Notes: a model not told the origin generated them from the sequence alone. Positions 20,953 through 30,307 are shown, numbered from the stretch's first letter. The stretch: DNA of 64,000 nucleotides from Chthoniobacter sp. (GCA_021414005.1 JAIOPH010000004.1:62001-126000); one strand, 5' to 3'. Made by a program: numbers and translations.

Positions 20953-22182
20953 ATGCACTATGAGCGCATCCACGATCCGGTGCAAAATGACCGCACATCC
21001 GGCGGCCCTGATCGACTCCTACCGGAAGATCCTCATTCCGACCATTCCGTGATCACTTCCAAAAATCCGCCACCGCGTGCCGGTCGCCTCATTTTCATCG
21101 CTGCCATCGTGCTCGTTGTCGCGTTCATTTTTGGTTTGTTGCCCCGGCTTCGCGAGCGCCGCGCCGTCGCAGCGGACACGCGCGACCTTGCGCAGCCAAC
21201 CGTCGCCGTCGTCATACCTGCGCCGGCGAAAGCGGGGCCGCCGCTCGTGCTTTCCGGCGAGCTGAAACCCGTCACCGAAGCCTCCATCCACGCGCGCGTG
21301 AATGGCTACGTCCGCCGCTGGCTGGTCGATCTCGGCGCAAAAGTGGAAGCGGGCCAGCTTCTCGCGGAACTCGATACGCCGGACACGGATCGCGAACTTA
21401 CCCAAGTCCGCGCCCAGCTTGCGCAAGCCGAGGCGGCGCGCGATCTCGCCATGACGACCGCGAAACGCTGGAAGGACATGCTCGTAGCGAAAACGGTGAG
21501 CGCGCAGGAGACGGACGAAAAAGCGGGTGATCTCGATTTGAAAAAAGCGACCGTGGAAGCCGCCCGCGCCAACGTGCAGCGGCTCGAACAGGTGGCGGGT
21601 TTTGCAAAATTGACCGCACCGTTCGCGGGAACCGTCACGGCCCGTCGCGTCGATGTCGGTCAACTCATCAATACCACCGAGAGCCAGGAGCTTTTCCACC
21701 TTGTGCAGACCGACAAGCTGCGCGTTTTCGTTCGCGTGCCGCAAAACTACGCGCGCAGCGTCACCGCGGAGCAGGTCGCGGAACTCACGCTGCCGGAGCT
21801 GCCGGGGAAAAAATTTGCCGCGAAAGTCATCCGCACCGCTGGCGCGCTCGATCCCGCCACGCGCACGCTTTTGACGGAACTCGAAGTGGACAATACGAAA
21901 GGCGAAATCCTCGCGGGCAGCTACGCGCAGGTGCGCCTGGCGGAGGTCAAAGCGGAGCCGGTCCTCACCTTACCGGGAAATGCGATCGTCTATCGCGCGG
22001 AAGGTTCGCAAGTCGCCGTCGTCGAGCGGGACCACATTGCGTTCCGCACAATCACGCTGGGTCGCGATTTCGGGACAGCGGTGGAAATACGGACTGGCGT
22101 GAGTTCGGCCGATCGCGTGGTCGTGAATCCCGCGGATTCGCTGATGGAAGGGACCGCCGTGAAAGTGGTTGAGTCGAAATAG
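20953..22182 (+). CDS. RND periplasmic adaptor (membrane fusion protein)
   Basis: The 409-residue protein has a single membrane anchor (LIFIAAIVLVVAFIFGLLP, about residues 45-63), then a lipoyl/barrel-sandwich half motif (VNGYVRRWLVDLGAKVEAGQLLAELDTPD), a coiled-coil hairpin rich in Ala/Glu, the returning half (FAKLTAPFAGTVTARRVDVGQLI) and the beta-barrel domain. This is the AcrA/MdtA family. Its start may instead be the GTG at 21051 (ITSKNPPPRAGR..), because the 32 residues before it look unlike a signal. It pairs with the pump six bases upstream. It is convergent with the cysteine desulfurase gene. Confidence 0.92.
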   Translation: MHYERIHDPVQNDRTSGGPDRLLPEDPHSDHSVITSKNPPPRAGRLIFIAAIVLVVAFIFGLLPRLRERRAVAADTRDLAQPTVAVVIPAPAKAGPPLVLSGELKPVTEASIHARVNGYVRRWLVDLGAKVEAGQLLAELDTPDTDRELTQVRAQLAQAEAARDLAMTTAKRWKDMLVAKTVSAQETDEKAGDLDLKKATVEAARANVQRLEQVAGFAKLTAPFAGTVTARRVDVGQLINTTESQELFHLVQTDKLRVFVRVPQNYARSVTAEQVAELTLPELPGKKFAAKVIRTAGALDPATRTLLTELEVDNTKGEILAGSYAQVRLAEVKAEPVLTLPGNAIVYRAEGSQVAVVERDHIAFRTITLGRDFGTAVEIRTGVSSADRVVVNPADSLMEGTAVKVVESK

Positions 22183-22224
22183 TTTTACACTTCGCTCCGC
22201 AAGCGGCTCTCGCGGGTCCAGCAG

Positions 22225-23385
22225 TTAAGTCGCAACAGCCAGGCCGCGCAGTTTCGCGATGACCTTTGGCAACGTCTCCAGTGCCTTCTCCACCTCGGCG
22301 ATCGTGTTGAAGCGGCTGAAGGAGAAGCGCAGGCTGGCGCGGGCGCGGTCATCGGAGAACCCCATCGCTTTCAGCACATGCGAGGCGTGGACCGAGCCGG
22401 TGGTGCAGGCCGAGCCGCTGGAGCAGCAGATGTGGTGTTGGTCGAGGAGCATCAGCGCGCCTTCGGAGTCGATGCCCTCGAACGCGAGGTTCGAGGTGTT
22501 CGGGAGCCGGTGGTCGCAGTCGCCGTTGACCCGCGCGCCTTCGATCCGCGCGAGCACGCCGTTTTCAAACGCATCGCGCAAGCCACGCACGGTCGTCGCC
22601 TCGTGCTCCATGAACTCGCCCGCGAGTTCGCACCCTTTGCCGAGCGCGACGATGCCCGCCACGTTCTGCGTGCCCGCGCGTTTGCCGTTCTCCTGCCCGC
22701 CGCCGATGAGGTAGGGCGCGAACTTCGTGCGCCGGTTCACGTAGAGCACGCCGACGCCTTTCGGGCAGTGCAGCTTGTGGCCGGAGAGGGAGAGGAAATT
22801 GATCTTCGACTCGCGCAGCGCGAGCGGGATTTTGCCGACGGCCTGCACCGCGTCGGTGTGAAAAAGCGCGCCCTTTTTCCGCACGATCTCAGCGATCTCA
22901 TGGATGGGAAAAAGCACGCCGGTCTCGTTGTTGGCCCACATCACGCTCACGAGCGCGGTGTCCGGACGCACGGATTTCTCCAGCTCGGCGAGGTCGATCT
23001 GGCCGAGCTCGTCCACGCCGAGCCAGGTGATTTCGTGCCCGCGTTTGGCCAGCGTCTCGCAGTGCTTCAGCGTGGCAGAATGCTCGACGCGGGTGGTCAC
23101 GATGTGCTGCCGGTCGCGGTCCATGAGCAGCGCGGAGTTGATCGCGGCGTTCGTGGATTCCGTGCCGCAGCTCGTGAAGACAATCTCCGACGGCTCGCAC
23201 CCGACCAGCCCCGCGACCCGCTCGCGCGCGAGGTCCAGCGCTTTCCCCACCTGCTGCCCAAAGCGGTAGCCGCTCGACGGGTTCCCATACAGCTCGGTGA
23301 GAAACGGCAGCATCTCCTCGACGACCGCCGGGTCCACCCGCGTGGTCGCGTTGTTGTCGAAATAGATGAGGTCGCTTTGAGTCAT
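22225..23385 (-). CDS. Cysteine desulfurase, NifS/IscS family
   Basis: This 386-residue PLP enzyme releases sulfur from cysteine as a persulfide for Fe-S clusters or thio-modification. The PLP lysine is in SLSGHKLHCPKG (Lys204) and the catalytic cysteine in CSSGSACTTG (Cys327). The long loop after this Cys and the N-terminal IYFDNNATTRVDP place it in group I (NifS/IscS). The start at 23385 is chosen because the family sequence begins there. No iscU, iscR or thiI gene is adjacent, so the acceptor is unknown. Confidence 0.93.
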   Translation of the reverse strand: MTQSDLIYFDNNATTRVDPAVVEEMLPFLTELYGNPSSGYRFGQQVGKALDLARERVAGLVGCEPSEIVFTSCGTESTNAAINSALLMDRDRQHIVTTRVEHSATLKHCETLAKRGHEITWLGVDELGQIDLAELEKSVRPDTALVSVMWANNETGVLFPIHEIAEIVRKKGALFHTDAVQAVGKIPLALRESKINFLSLSGHKLHCPKGVGVLYVNRRTKFAPYLIGGGQENGKRAGTQNVAGIVALGKGCELAGEFMEHEATTVRGLRDAFENGVLARIEGARVNGDCDHRLPNTSNLAFEGIDSEGALMLLDQHHICCSSGSACTTGSVHASHVLKAMGFSDDRARASLRFSFSRFNTIAEVEKALETLPKVIAKLRGLAVAT

Positions 23386-23507
23386 GGCTGGCCGGAAAAG
23401 GGCGCGCACTTTAACGCAAGCCCCGGACCACGCCAACGGAAGATTGCGTCATAGCCGGCCGGCGTTTCCACACTGGCGGAAGGCAGTGGGTCAGCCTCTC
23501 CGAGAAC

Positions 23508-24905
23508 TCACGCGAGGAGCGGTTTGATGACCGTGCCGCTCACATCCGTGAGGCGGTAGTCGCGGCCGCCGTGGCGGTAGGTGAGGCGGGTGTGGTCGAG
23601 GCCGAGGAGGTGAAGGATGGTGGCGTGGAGGTCGTGAAAGTGGACGCCGTCCCGGACGATGGTGTTGCCGTAGTCATCAGTCTCGCCGTGCGCCTGGCCG
23701 CCGCGCACACCGCCGCCCGCCATCCAGCAGGTGAAGGCTTGGGCGTGATGCTCGCGGCCTTTCGCATCCTTGGCCGTGTTGAAAGGTGTGCGGCCAAACT
23801 CTGTGGCCCAGACGACCAGCGTGTCGGCGAGCATCCCGCGCTGTTTCAGATCGGTGAGCAGTGCGGCGATGGGCTGGTCCACGTTGCGGGCGAGCGGCGC
23901 GTGCTCCTCGATGTTGCCGTGCGAGTCCCAGTTTCGCGAGGCGCCGGTGTCGATCAGTTCGATGAAGCGCACCCCGCGCTCAGCGAGCCGGCGAGCGATG
24001 AGGCACTGCCAGGCGAAGCCCTTCGTGCTGCCGCGGGGGAGACCGTAGAGCTCGTGCGTGGCGTCATTTTCGCCGGCAAGGTCGAAGGCCTCCGGCGCTG
24101 CGGCCTGCATCCCGCAGGCGGTCTCGAAGGAACGGATGCGCGCGGCGAGTTGCGGATCCGCGCTCCGGCTGGCGAGGTGCCGCCGGTTGAAGGCCGCCGC
24201 CATGCTCAGCTCCATGTCCTGCAGCTCGGGGTCAGCGACGCGACGCCGGATATTCGGCACGGGCTCCGGGCCGGGCACGACGTGCGTGCCCTGATGGCAG
24301 CCGGGCAGGAAGTCTGCGGACCACAATTGCGCGCCGCTGTACGGGAGCGCGGGCGCGATGACCATGAAGCCGGGGAGATTCGCATTTTCCGTCCCGAGCC
24401 CGTAGCTGATCCACGAGCCCATGCTGGGCCGCGTGAAGGATACAGAGCCGGTGTGTATGCCGAGCGTTGCCTCGGCGTGGTCCGCGTTGTCGCTGAACAT
24501 CGAGCGGATGAGGCACAGGTCATCGGCGCACGACGCGATCTTTGGAAAGAGCTCGCTGATCCACAGGCCGGACTGCCCGCGCTGCTTGAATTCCCAGCCG
24601 GGCCTTTTGTAAAATTTCACCGCGCTTCGGTTCTCCGCGGCGAAGGCGGCGAGCATTTTTTTCGGCACCGCGTACGGCTGATTGTGATCCGCGATGAGCT
24701 TCGGTTTGTAATCAAAGGAATCCACGTGCGACACGCCGCCGCTCATGTGGAGAAAGATCACGCGTTTCGCCTTTGGCGCGAAATGCGGCAGCTTGGGCGC
24801 GAGCGGATCGTCCAGCGCGGGCGGTGTGGCGAGCAGCTCGGAAAGGATGCCGGGGAGGACCAGCGAACTGCCGAGGAGGGAGCGGATGGCGGTGCGGCGG
24901 TTCAT
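23508..24905 (-). CDS. DUF1501 domain protein (second copy)
   Basis: This 465-residue DUF1501 protein begins MNRRTAIRSLLGSSLVLPG, a twin-arginine-like export signal. Conserved parts include HMSGGVSHVDSFDYKP, FIELIDTGASRNWDSHGN, WATEFGRTPFN and REHHAQAFTCWMAGGG. It lies three bases after the stop of the PSCyt1/PSD1 gene, so the two are coupled. It is clearly homologous to 6353-7828 but diverged along its whole length, so this is an old rather than recent duplication. The activity is unknown; the superfamily includes phosphatases and sulfatases. Confidence 0.85.
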   Translation of the reverse strand: MNRRTAIRSLLGSSLVLPGILSELLATPPALDDPLAPKLPHFAPKAKRVIFLHMSGGVSHVDSFDYKPKLIADHNQPYAVPKKMLAAFAAENRSAVKFYKRPGWEFKQRGQSGLWISELFPKIASCADDLCLIRSMFSDNADHAEATLGIHTGSVSFTRPSMGSWISYGLGTENANLPGFMVIAPALPYSGAQLWSADFLPGCHQGTHVVPGPEPVPNIRRRVADPELQDMELSMAAAFNRRHLASRSADPQLAARIRSFETACGMQAAAPEAFDLAGENDATHELYGLPRGSTKGFAWQCLIARRLAERGVRFIELIDTGASRNWDSHGNIEEHAPLARNVDQPIAALLTDLKQRGMLADTLVVWATEFGRTPFNTAKDAKGREHHAQAFTCWMAGGGVRGGQAHGETDDYGNTIVRDGVHFHDLHATILHLLGLDHTRLTYRHGGRDYRLTDVSGTVIKPLLA

Positions 24906-24908
24906 ATG

Positions 24909-27299
24909 TCAGTCGAGATAGAGGAACTCATCGGCGCTGAGGAGCACGCGGGCGAGGCTGGCCCACGCTTGCTCGGGCGGCATCTGCTTCTTTTCGCGGA
25001 GCTGCGCGAGGTAGCCGGTGCACATGGCTGTTTCCTCCGGCTGCGGCGGGCGGGAGTAAAGCGTGAGAAACGCGAGCTCGATGCGCTTTGGCTCGTCGGT
25101 CGCGAATCTGGCGAGATGTGCGGCGAACCGCGTCGCGCGTTCGTGAACGAAGGGGTCGTTCATCGCGAAGAGCGCTTGCAACGGCGTCGTGCTGGTGGCG
25201 CGGACGGCGGTGCTGGAGTTCGTATCCGCTCCGTCGAAGAGCGCGAGGAAGGGGTGTTTCCGCAGGCGTTGCTGCATCTGATAGACGGCGCGCTGACGGG
25301 TGTCGTAGAGCGCGAAGAACTGGTTGTGCTGCGTGAAGCCCCAGGTGTTGACGTTGGGAAACGGGTGCTCGCCGCCGGGCGTGAAGTCGAGGTCGCCGCT
25401 AACGAAGAGCATCGTGTCGCGGATGGATTCCGCATCGAGCCGATGACGCTCGGCGTGCGACCACAGCGCATTGGCCGGATCCTGCGCCGGGTCGCCGCTG
25501 CTCGCGAGCTGCCAGGTGTGCGAGAGGAGCAGCAGCCGGTGCATGGCCTTCACCGACCAACCGCTTTCGACAAAACGGGCCGCGAGAAAATCCAGCAGCT
25601 CGGGATGCGACGGCGACTGCCCGCGTGTGCCGAAGTCATTCGGCGTGGCGACGAGGCCTCGCCCGAAATGCTGCTGCCAAAGCCGGTTCACCAGCACACG
25701 GGCGGTGAGCGGATTCGCCGGATCGGTGATCCACTGCGCCAGCTCCAACCGGCCGCTGCCGGTAGTTTCCTTCGGCAGCGCCTGGCCGCCGAGCACTTGC
25801 AAGAAACCGCGCGGCACTTCCTCGCCGAGCCGCTTCGGATCGCCGCGGACTTGCAGCCGCGCGTTGGCCGCGGCGCGCTCGCTCACGGCGTAGGCCAGCG
25901 GGTAAAAAGGCGTCTCGCTCAGGCGTTTTCCTTTCTCCCGCACCGCGGCGGCGACTTTTGCGGCGGCATCGACGTGCGCTTTTTTCTCCAGCGATTCCGG
26001 CTCTTTTTCCGCCGCGGCCTTGGTTGCGTCCGCCTCCTTTTTTTCCACCTCGATGGCGGCGAGCTGCTCCGAGCGGGACTTCGCGAGCTGTGCGGCCTCC
26101 GCCTTGGGCACGAGCGGGACGAGATTGGCCGGGCGGCTCTTTCCCTCGCTGCCGGGATGCGGAAAAGTGGTGCTGCTGAAGATGCCGTAGAGCGCGTAGT
26201 AGTCGCGGCTCGAGATGGGGTCGAACTTGTGGTCGTGGCAGCGCGCGCAGTTGATCGAAAGGCCGAGGAAGGCGTGGCCCAGATTGTCGATCGCGTCGTC
26301 CAGCGTGAGGTGCGGCTCGCCGTCGCCGCCGGCGAAATGCCGCGCGATCGCGAGATAGCCCGTGGCAACGATACGCCGTTGCCACTCGGGTTCGGTGGTG
26401 AATACGAGGAGATCGCCGGCCAGTTGCTCGCGCACGAATTGATCGAACGGCAGGTCGTCGTTGAACGCCTGCAAAACGTAGTTCCGATATTTGAAAGCCT
26501 GCGGCACCGGGTAATCCGAGGCGTTGCCGCAGGTATCCGCATACCGCACCACATCCAGCCAATGCCTTCCCCAGCGTTCGCCATAGCGCGGCGAAGCCAG
26601 CAGCCGATCCACCACGCGCGCATAGGCGTCGGGCTCGGTGTCCTGTAAAAATGCCTCCACCTCGGCCGGCGTCGGCGGCAGGCCGGTGAGATCGTAAGTC
26701 ACCCGGCGTAGCAGGGTGTGCCGATCCACGTCTGGCGCGGGTTTCACACCGGCCTGCTCCATGCGGTCGAGGGTGAAAAAGTCCACCTCATTGCGTACCC
26801 ACGCGCGGTCCTGCACCGCGGGCAACGGCGGGGTTTGCACCGGTTGAAACGCCCAGTGCTTGCGCCCTTTTTCAAAATCAATCCCGGCCACCGCTTGCGC
26901 CGTCTCCGCCGCTGGAGCCTCCGAGCGCGGGTCCGGCGCTCCGCGCTTCACCCACTCGATGATGTCATTCACTGCCTGCGCCTCCAGCGCGTGCTTCGGC
27001 GGCATCTGCAAATCCTTGTCCCAATAGCGCACCGCGGTCACGAGCAGGCTGTCGTCCGGCTTCCCCGGCACGATCACCGCGCCCGACGCCCCGCCCTTCA
27101 TCCACCCCGCGCGCGAATCCAGCCGCAAATCGCCCTTCTGTTTCTTCGCACCGTGACATTCCACGCAGACCTCGACCAGAACCGGCCGGATGCGCTGTTC
27201 AAAAAACTCGACGCCCGCATCCGTGTCCGCCGCGCGGACCACCATGCCGGAGAGGCAGAGCGCAAGGCTGAGCGCAAAAGTGGGGATTCGGAAGTTCAC
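24909..27299 (-). CDS. PSCyt1/DUF1549/DUF1553 secreted cytochrome-like protein (second copy)
   Basis: The 796 residues comprise a signal peptide (ALSLALCLSGMVVRAAD), a heme motif CVECH (Cys45, Cys48, His49) followed by GAKKQKGDLRLDSRAGW, a DUF1549 domain (WGRHWLDVVRYADTCGN; NCARCHDHKFDP, a second CxxCH) and a DUF1553 domain (RVLVNRLWQQHFGRGLVAT; TTPLQALFAMNDPFVHERA). A Lys/Glu/Ala-rich linker lies between them. It is the upstream partner of the DUF1501 gene at 23508-24905 and repeats the arrangement at 6353-10455. It is probably periplasmic; the substrate is unknown. Confidence 0.88.
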   Translation of the reverse strand: MNFRIPTFALSLALCLSGMVVRAADTDAGVEFFEQRIRPVLVEVCVECHGAKKQKGDLRLDSRAGWMKGGASGAVIVPGKPDDSLLVTAVRYWDKDLQMPPKHALEAQAVNDIIEWVKRGAPDPRSEAPAAETAQAVAGIDFEKGRKHWAFQPVQTPPLPAVQDRAWVRNEVDFFTLDRMEQAGVKPAPDVDRHTLLRRVTYDLTGLPPTPAEVEAFLQDTEPDAYARVVDRLLASPRYGERWGRHWLDVVRYADTCGNASDYPVPQAFKYRNYVLQAFNDDLPFDQFVREQLAGDLLVFTTEPEWQRRIVATGYLAIARHFAGGDGEPHLTLDDAIDNLGHAFLGLSINCARCHDHKFDPISSRDYYALYGIFSSTTFPHPGSEGKSRPANLVPLVPKAEAAQLAKSRSEQLAAIEVEKKEADATKAAAEKEPESLEKKAHVDAAAKVAAAVREKGKRLSETPFYPLAYAVSERAAANARLQVRGDPKRLGEEVPRGFLQVLGGQALPKETTGSGRLELAQWITDPANPLTARVLVNRLWQQHFGRGLVATPNDFGTRGQSPSHPELLDFLAARFVESGWSVKAMHRLLLLSHTWQLASSGDPAQDPANALWSHAERHRLDAESIRDTMLFVSGDLDFTPGGEHPFPNVNTWGFTQHNQFFALYDTRQRAVYQMQQRLRKHPFLALFDGADTNSSTAVRATSTTPLQALFAMNDPFVHERATRFAAHLARFATDEPKRIELAFLTLYSRPPQPEETAMCTGYLAQLREKKQMPPEQAWASLARVLLSADEFLYLD

Positions 27300-27384
27300 T
27301 CTCGAGACTTACCCTTTGGACGTTGTCGAACTTAGAGCGGATTGTTCCATGCGCGCGCATGCCGGACTGGTGGGCGGTCCTTCG

Positions 27385-28650
27385 CTAAACTTCCGCGGGT
27401 TCGCGGGCCATCCGGGACTGAAGCGCCCGCGCCTTCGCCTCGGCATCGTGCGCCACGTTCGCGTAGGCGTCGAAATCGTTGAACCAATACTTCTTCGACC
27501 ACCGATACATCCAATGCTGCTCGGGGATTTCCTCGCCGGGCAGCCATTGCGAAAAGCGCGGCTCCATCGCCTCCAGCTCGGCCATCGCGGTGCCGCGCAT
27601 CGTCGTGTCGCGCGCGCCGTGTTTGACGACGAGGTCTTTGACCAAATCCGGCCGCTCCAGCACCACGCAGCCGCGGGTTTGCTGGGCGCTGAGTTCGCGG
27701 AAGTCTTTGAGGAAGGTGCTGTCGCGCATCGTAGCGAAGACGCCGCGCGGGTCGCGGATGTTTTCCGTGGCAAACTGGATGATCGGGCACGGCTCGATGT
27801 CGCCTCGCGGGTTCACGTGATGCGAGATGCCGGTGCTCATCGGGCAGAGCGCCTTGCCCTCGCCGTCGTAGTAGGCGTCGATGATCGCGATCGGCACCTT
27901 CGCGCGCATCTCGACGACGAAACGCCGCACCCGCACGAGCTGCTCCGGCGTGAGCGCGAGCTGCGCGTTCATTTTCGGCCCGACCGGGCGATACGTGTGA
28001 AACCAGCAGTAATGCACGCCGCGCGCGATCAACTCGCGCAGCCACGACTCGGTGCAGAGGTCGTCGATATTCGTCTGGCAAACGCTCGTCGCCACGCCGG
28101 TGAGGATCTTTTCCCGCAAGCACGCGTCCAGCCCGCGCAAGGTCCGCGCGAAGACTTCCTTTTTTCCGCGCCGCTCATCGCTCACGATCTCGCGGCCTTC
28201 GATGGAAATGAGCGGCGTCGCATTCCCGATTTGCCGCAGCTTCTTCGCGATTTTGTCCGTGATGAACTGCCCGTTCGTGAACACCTGAAAGTACGCGTCC
28301 GGGTGCGCCGCGAGCAGATCGAGCAGCTCCGGGTGCATGAATGGCTCGCCGCCGAGGATGCCGAAGAACGCGTTCCCGTGCGCCTTCGCGTCGTTGATCG
28401 TGCGGTTCAGCGTTTCGAGATCGATCTGCACGCGCTCCGCCTCCACATCCACCCAGCAGCCCTGGCAGCGCAGGTTGCAGCTATTGAGGATCGAGAGGTA
28501 AAGGAACGGCGGAAAGTATTCCCCGCGCTTGATCCGCCGCTTGAATTTCTCCACCGACAGCAGCCCCTTCACCCCGAAATTCCACGCAAACTTCCCCAGC
28601 AACCGCGGATCGGTCGTGCGGAGGATGCGGAGGGCGAGGGCAGGAAACAT
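27385..28650 (-). CDS. Radical SAM protein
   Basis: The 421-residue protein has the radical SAM cluster-binding motif CNLRCQGC (Cys58, Cys62, Cys65), followed by an ILGGEPFMHPELL strand-helix (the GGE motif) and QVFTNGQFI. A later cysteine-containing section (ALCPMSTG..NPRGDIEPCPIIQFA) is SPASM-like and could bind another cluster. The ATG at 28650 begins the family-like sequence MFPALALRILRTTDPRLLGK. The C-terminal WLPGEEIPEQHWMYRWSKKYWFND is rich in aromatic residues. There is no obvious peptide or cofactor substrate gene nearby, so the reaction is unassigned. Confidence 0.85.
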   Translation of the reverse strand: MFPALALRILRTTDPRLLGKFAWNFGVKGLLSVEKFKRRIKRGEYFPPFLYLSILNSCNLRCQGCWVDVEAERVQIDLETLNRTINDAKAHGNAFFGILGGEPFMHPELLDLLAAHPDAYFQVFTNGQFITDKIAKKLRQIGNATPLISIEGREIVSDERRGKKEVFARTLRGLDACLREKILTGVATSVCQTNIDDLCTESWLRELIARGVHYCWFHTYRPVGPKMNAQLALTPEQLVRVRRFVVEMRAKVPIAIIDAYYDGEGKALCPMSTGISHHVNPRGDIEPCPIIQFATENIRDPRGVFATMRDSTFLKDFRELSAQQTRGCVVLERPDLVKDLVVKHGARDTTMRGTAMAELEAMEPRFSQWLPGEEIPEQHWMYRWSKKYWFNDFDAYANVAHDAEAKARALQSRMAREPAEV

Positions 28651-28924
28651 GAGCCCGCACCGTAGCGCGAAAGCGCCCGCACGCCAGCCCCGCCAATGAG
28701 ACCAAAAGCAACGTCTGGAAACCTGAGTTCCTCTACCGAAATGCGGTTCCAATCCAATAACCGTCAAATCCAGAATCCACGGCCAGCTTCCAACCCGTGC
28801 TCACAAGCCCCTGTCCCAGTTCATTCAGACCGGGGAACCTGGATGCCTTCGGGACGGGGAATGGGGGTGTTCTGACCTGGATGCGCGCGGCATCGGCGGC
28901 CCAAATAGCCAAGTCCGGCACCAT

Positions 28925-29231
28925 CCGCCCAGTATGGACGTGGCAGTCTGAAACCCCGGCACCATCCGCCCGGGATGGGCGGGGCATGGCGCAGACCGGG
29001 GAGCGATGCGCCCGTGGTGGGCGCGACACTGCGGGTCTCCGCCGCGCTGCGCCCAGCATGGGCGGAGCGGCCCGGAGCCTCGTCACGGTGCGCCCGGATT
29101 GGGCGCCACGGATCGGAAGCCGGTGAGGCATCAGCCCGGAATGGGCGCAAGGAGGTGGAGCTTCGGACTGGTCCGCCCATTCTGGGCGCGAGGTGCCGGA
29201 GTCTCGGCGACGCCGTGCCCGGAATGGGCGC
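28925..29231. repeat. Array of eight dyad-symmetric units with 41-42 bp period
   Basis: Eight hyphenated palindromes of the form GCGCCC-N4-T-GGGCGC begin at 28925, 28966, 29008, 29049, 29090, 29132, 29173 and 29215. The spacings are 41, 42, 41, 41, 42, 41 and 42 bases. The left arm varies (CCGCCC, GCGCCC, CAGCCC, GTGCCC), while the right arm is nearly always TGGGCGC or TGGGCGG. The 24-25 bp between units are diverged but related (a GGAG.CTCG core recurs), so the true unit is the whole 41-42 bp. A mix of 41 and 42 rules out a conserved reading frame. The period is about four helical turns. Confidence 0.9.
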
Positions 29232-29446
29232 GGCTCTTTCCTCTCTGTGAAAGCCCGAAAACTGTCCCGCCGCCGTTGCCTTGAGCCCCATCACCCACGT
29301 CTCCATCGGGGTTCCGCTGCCCGGTATGCGCCTTCTTCGCGCGGATGGCGTGTCTGCGGGCGGAGCAGGCACCGATTCCCACCCGCCGAAGAGGCGGAGG
29401 GGGAACAGTGGGGGTTGAAGGGCGGGCGGGCAGACACCCCCGCCCT

Positions 29447-29463
29447 GCGAAGTGCAACTTCGC
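29447..29463. repeat. Small perfect hairpin GCGAAGT-GCA-ACTTCGC
   Basis: A seven-base-pair perfect stem with a three-base loop lies upstream of the TIGR04255 gene. Its GAAGT..ACTTC core is shared with the stronger hairpin at 46412-46436, which suggests a dispersed REP-like element. No T-tract follows it. Confidence 0.5.
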
Positions 29464-29536
29464 TCCCAAGCGCGTGCCAAAGCTGAGGGAGAACCTTGGA
29501 CCACGTTGCACGCCGTCAGCGGTAAACTGCTTTGAA

Positions 29537-30307
29537 ATGATCGACGGACTGATTACACAAGCGATTGAGATGCCTCGATCGAATTTCAAATACGCAAAGC
29601 CGCCCATTCAGGAGGCGATCTGCGAAATCCATTTCAACGTCGATGAGGCTTTGTCATCGGAACGGATTGAGCATCTCAAGGAGGTCTGGGCAGCCGAATA
29701 TCCCGATCAAAAGCTCAATGAAGAAAAGGGCGTGAAGGTGGAGGTCGGTGCGGACGGGGTTCGCGTGGTCGAAGACAAAATGGGGCACCGACTGGTTTGC
29801 CGTTCCAACGACGCCTGCCGGTTGGTCCAATTGAGTGGACGCTTTCTCGCGGTCAACCAACTGAAGCCATATCCCGGTTGGGAGGAAGGATTTCGCGATA
29901 CCATCACGGCACGCGCTGGAGAGGTGCAAACAAGGTTCGGGCCTTTCGAGATCGTTCGTGTAGGGCTGCGCTATATCAATAAGATCGACGTTCCGCAGAT
30001 CCCCTTTGCGTGGGAAGATTGGTTCAATTTTCGCCTTCCTGTGCCCGAACTTAAAGGCGCGGTTCGCGGCCCGTTTCAAATGCGCTTCGAGCAACAGCTC
30101 AAAGGTTCCTGCAATCTCATCGTCAATTGCGTGTCGCTTCCTAGCGTTGGGGATTGCACCCCTGTGATTCTCGATCTCGATGTTGTTTGGATCGGAAAGC
30201 CTGCAAGCGCAGCAAAGTTGTCGAAATTGCTGGAAACCGTGCATGCGCCGCACAGACTTGCGTTTGAAGCCTACTTGACGGACAAACTCCGCGAAGAATT
30301 CTCCTGA
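29537..30307 (+). CDS. TIGR04255-family protein of unknown function
   Basis: This 256-residue cytoplasmic protein begins its conserved part with FKYAKPPIQEAICEIHF, the hallmark opening of TIGR04255, a family named for its sporadic distribution. Later elements (RLVQLSGRFLAVNQLKPYPGWEEGF, IVRVGLRYINKID, and a C-terminal LETVHAPHRLAFEAYLTDKLREEF) also fit. Start codons at 29537 and 29570 are both possible; neither has a good ribosome site. It heads a tight three-gene unit: the next gene starts nine bases after its stop. Base composition is visibly lower in G+C than in the neighbours, suggesting transfer. The function is unknown. Confidence 0.8.
   Translation: MIDGLITQAIEMPRSNFKYAKPPIQEAICEIHFNVDEALSSERIEHLKEVWAAEYPDQKLNEEKGVKVEVGADGVRVVEDKMGHRLVCRSNDACRLVQLSGRFLAVNQLKPYPGWEEGFRDTITARAGEVQTRFGPFEIVRVGLRYINKIDVPQIPFAWEDWFNFRLPVPELKGAVRGPFQMRFEQQLKGSCNLIVNCVSLPSVGDCTPVILDLDVVWIGKPASAAKLSKLLETVHAPHRLAFEAYLTDKLREEFS

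Larger units (their letters stand above)
28651..29536. other. Noncoding accessory stretch with repeat array and hairpins
   Basis: About 890 bases without a credible gene lie between the radical SAM start and the TIGR04255 gene. Frames are open here only because G+C is high; translations show no family features and are dominated by Pro, Arg and Gly. The stretch holds the 41-42 bp phased array at 28925-29231 and a small hairpin (GCGAAGT-GCA-ACTTCGC) at 29447-29463. Paired arms GTGTCTGC and GCAGACAC also occur near 29349 and 29430. Promoters for the TIGR04255 operon should lie at its right end, but I see no convincing -35/-10. Confidence 0.6.

Noticed and set aside
28925..29231. CRISPR array
   Set aside because: The cores are only about 17 bases and the intervening 24-25 bases are related to each other rather than unique; no cas genes are nearby.
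28733..29504. Plus- and minus-strand frames across the phased array
   Set aside because: Pro/Arg-rich translations change with each 41-42 base unit and show no domain; they are by-products of high G+C.
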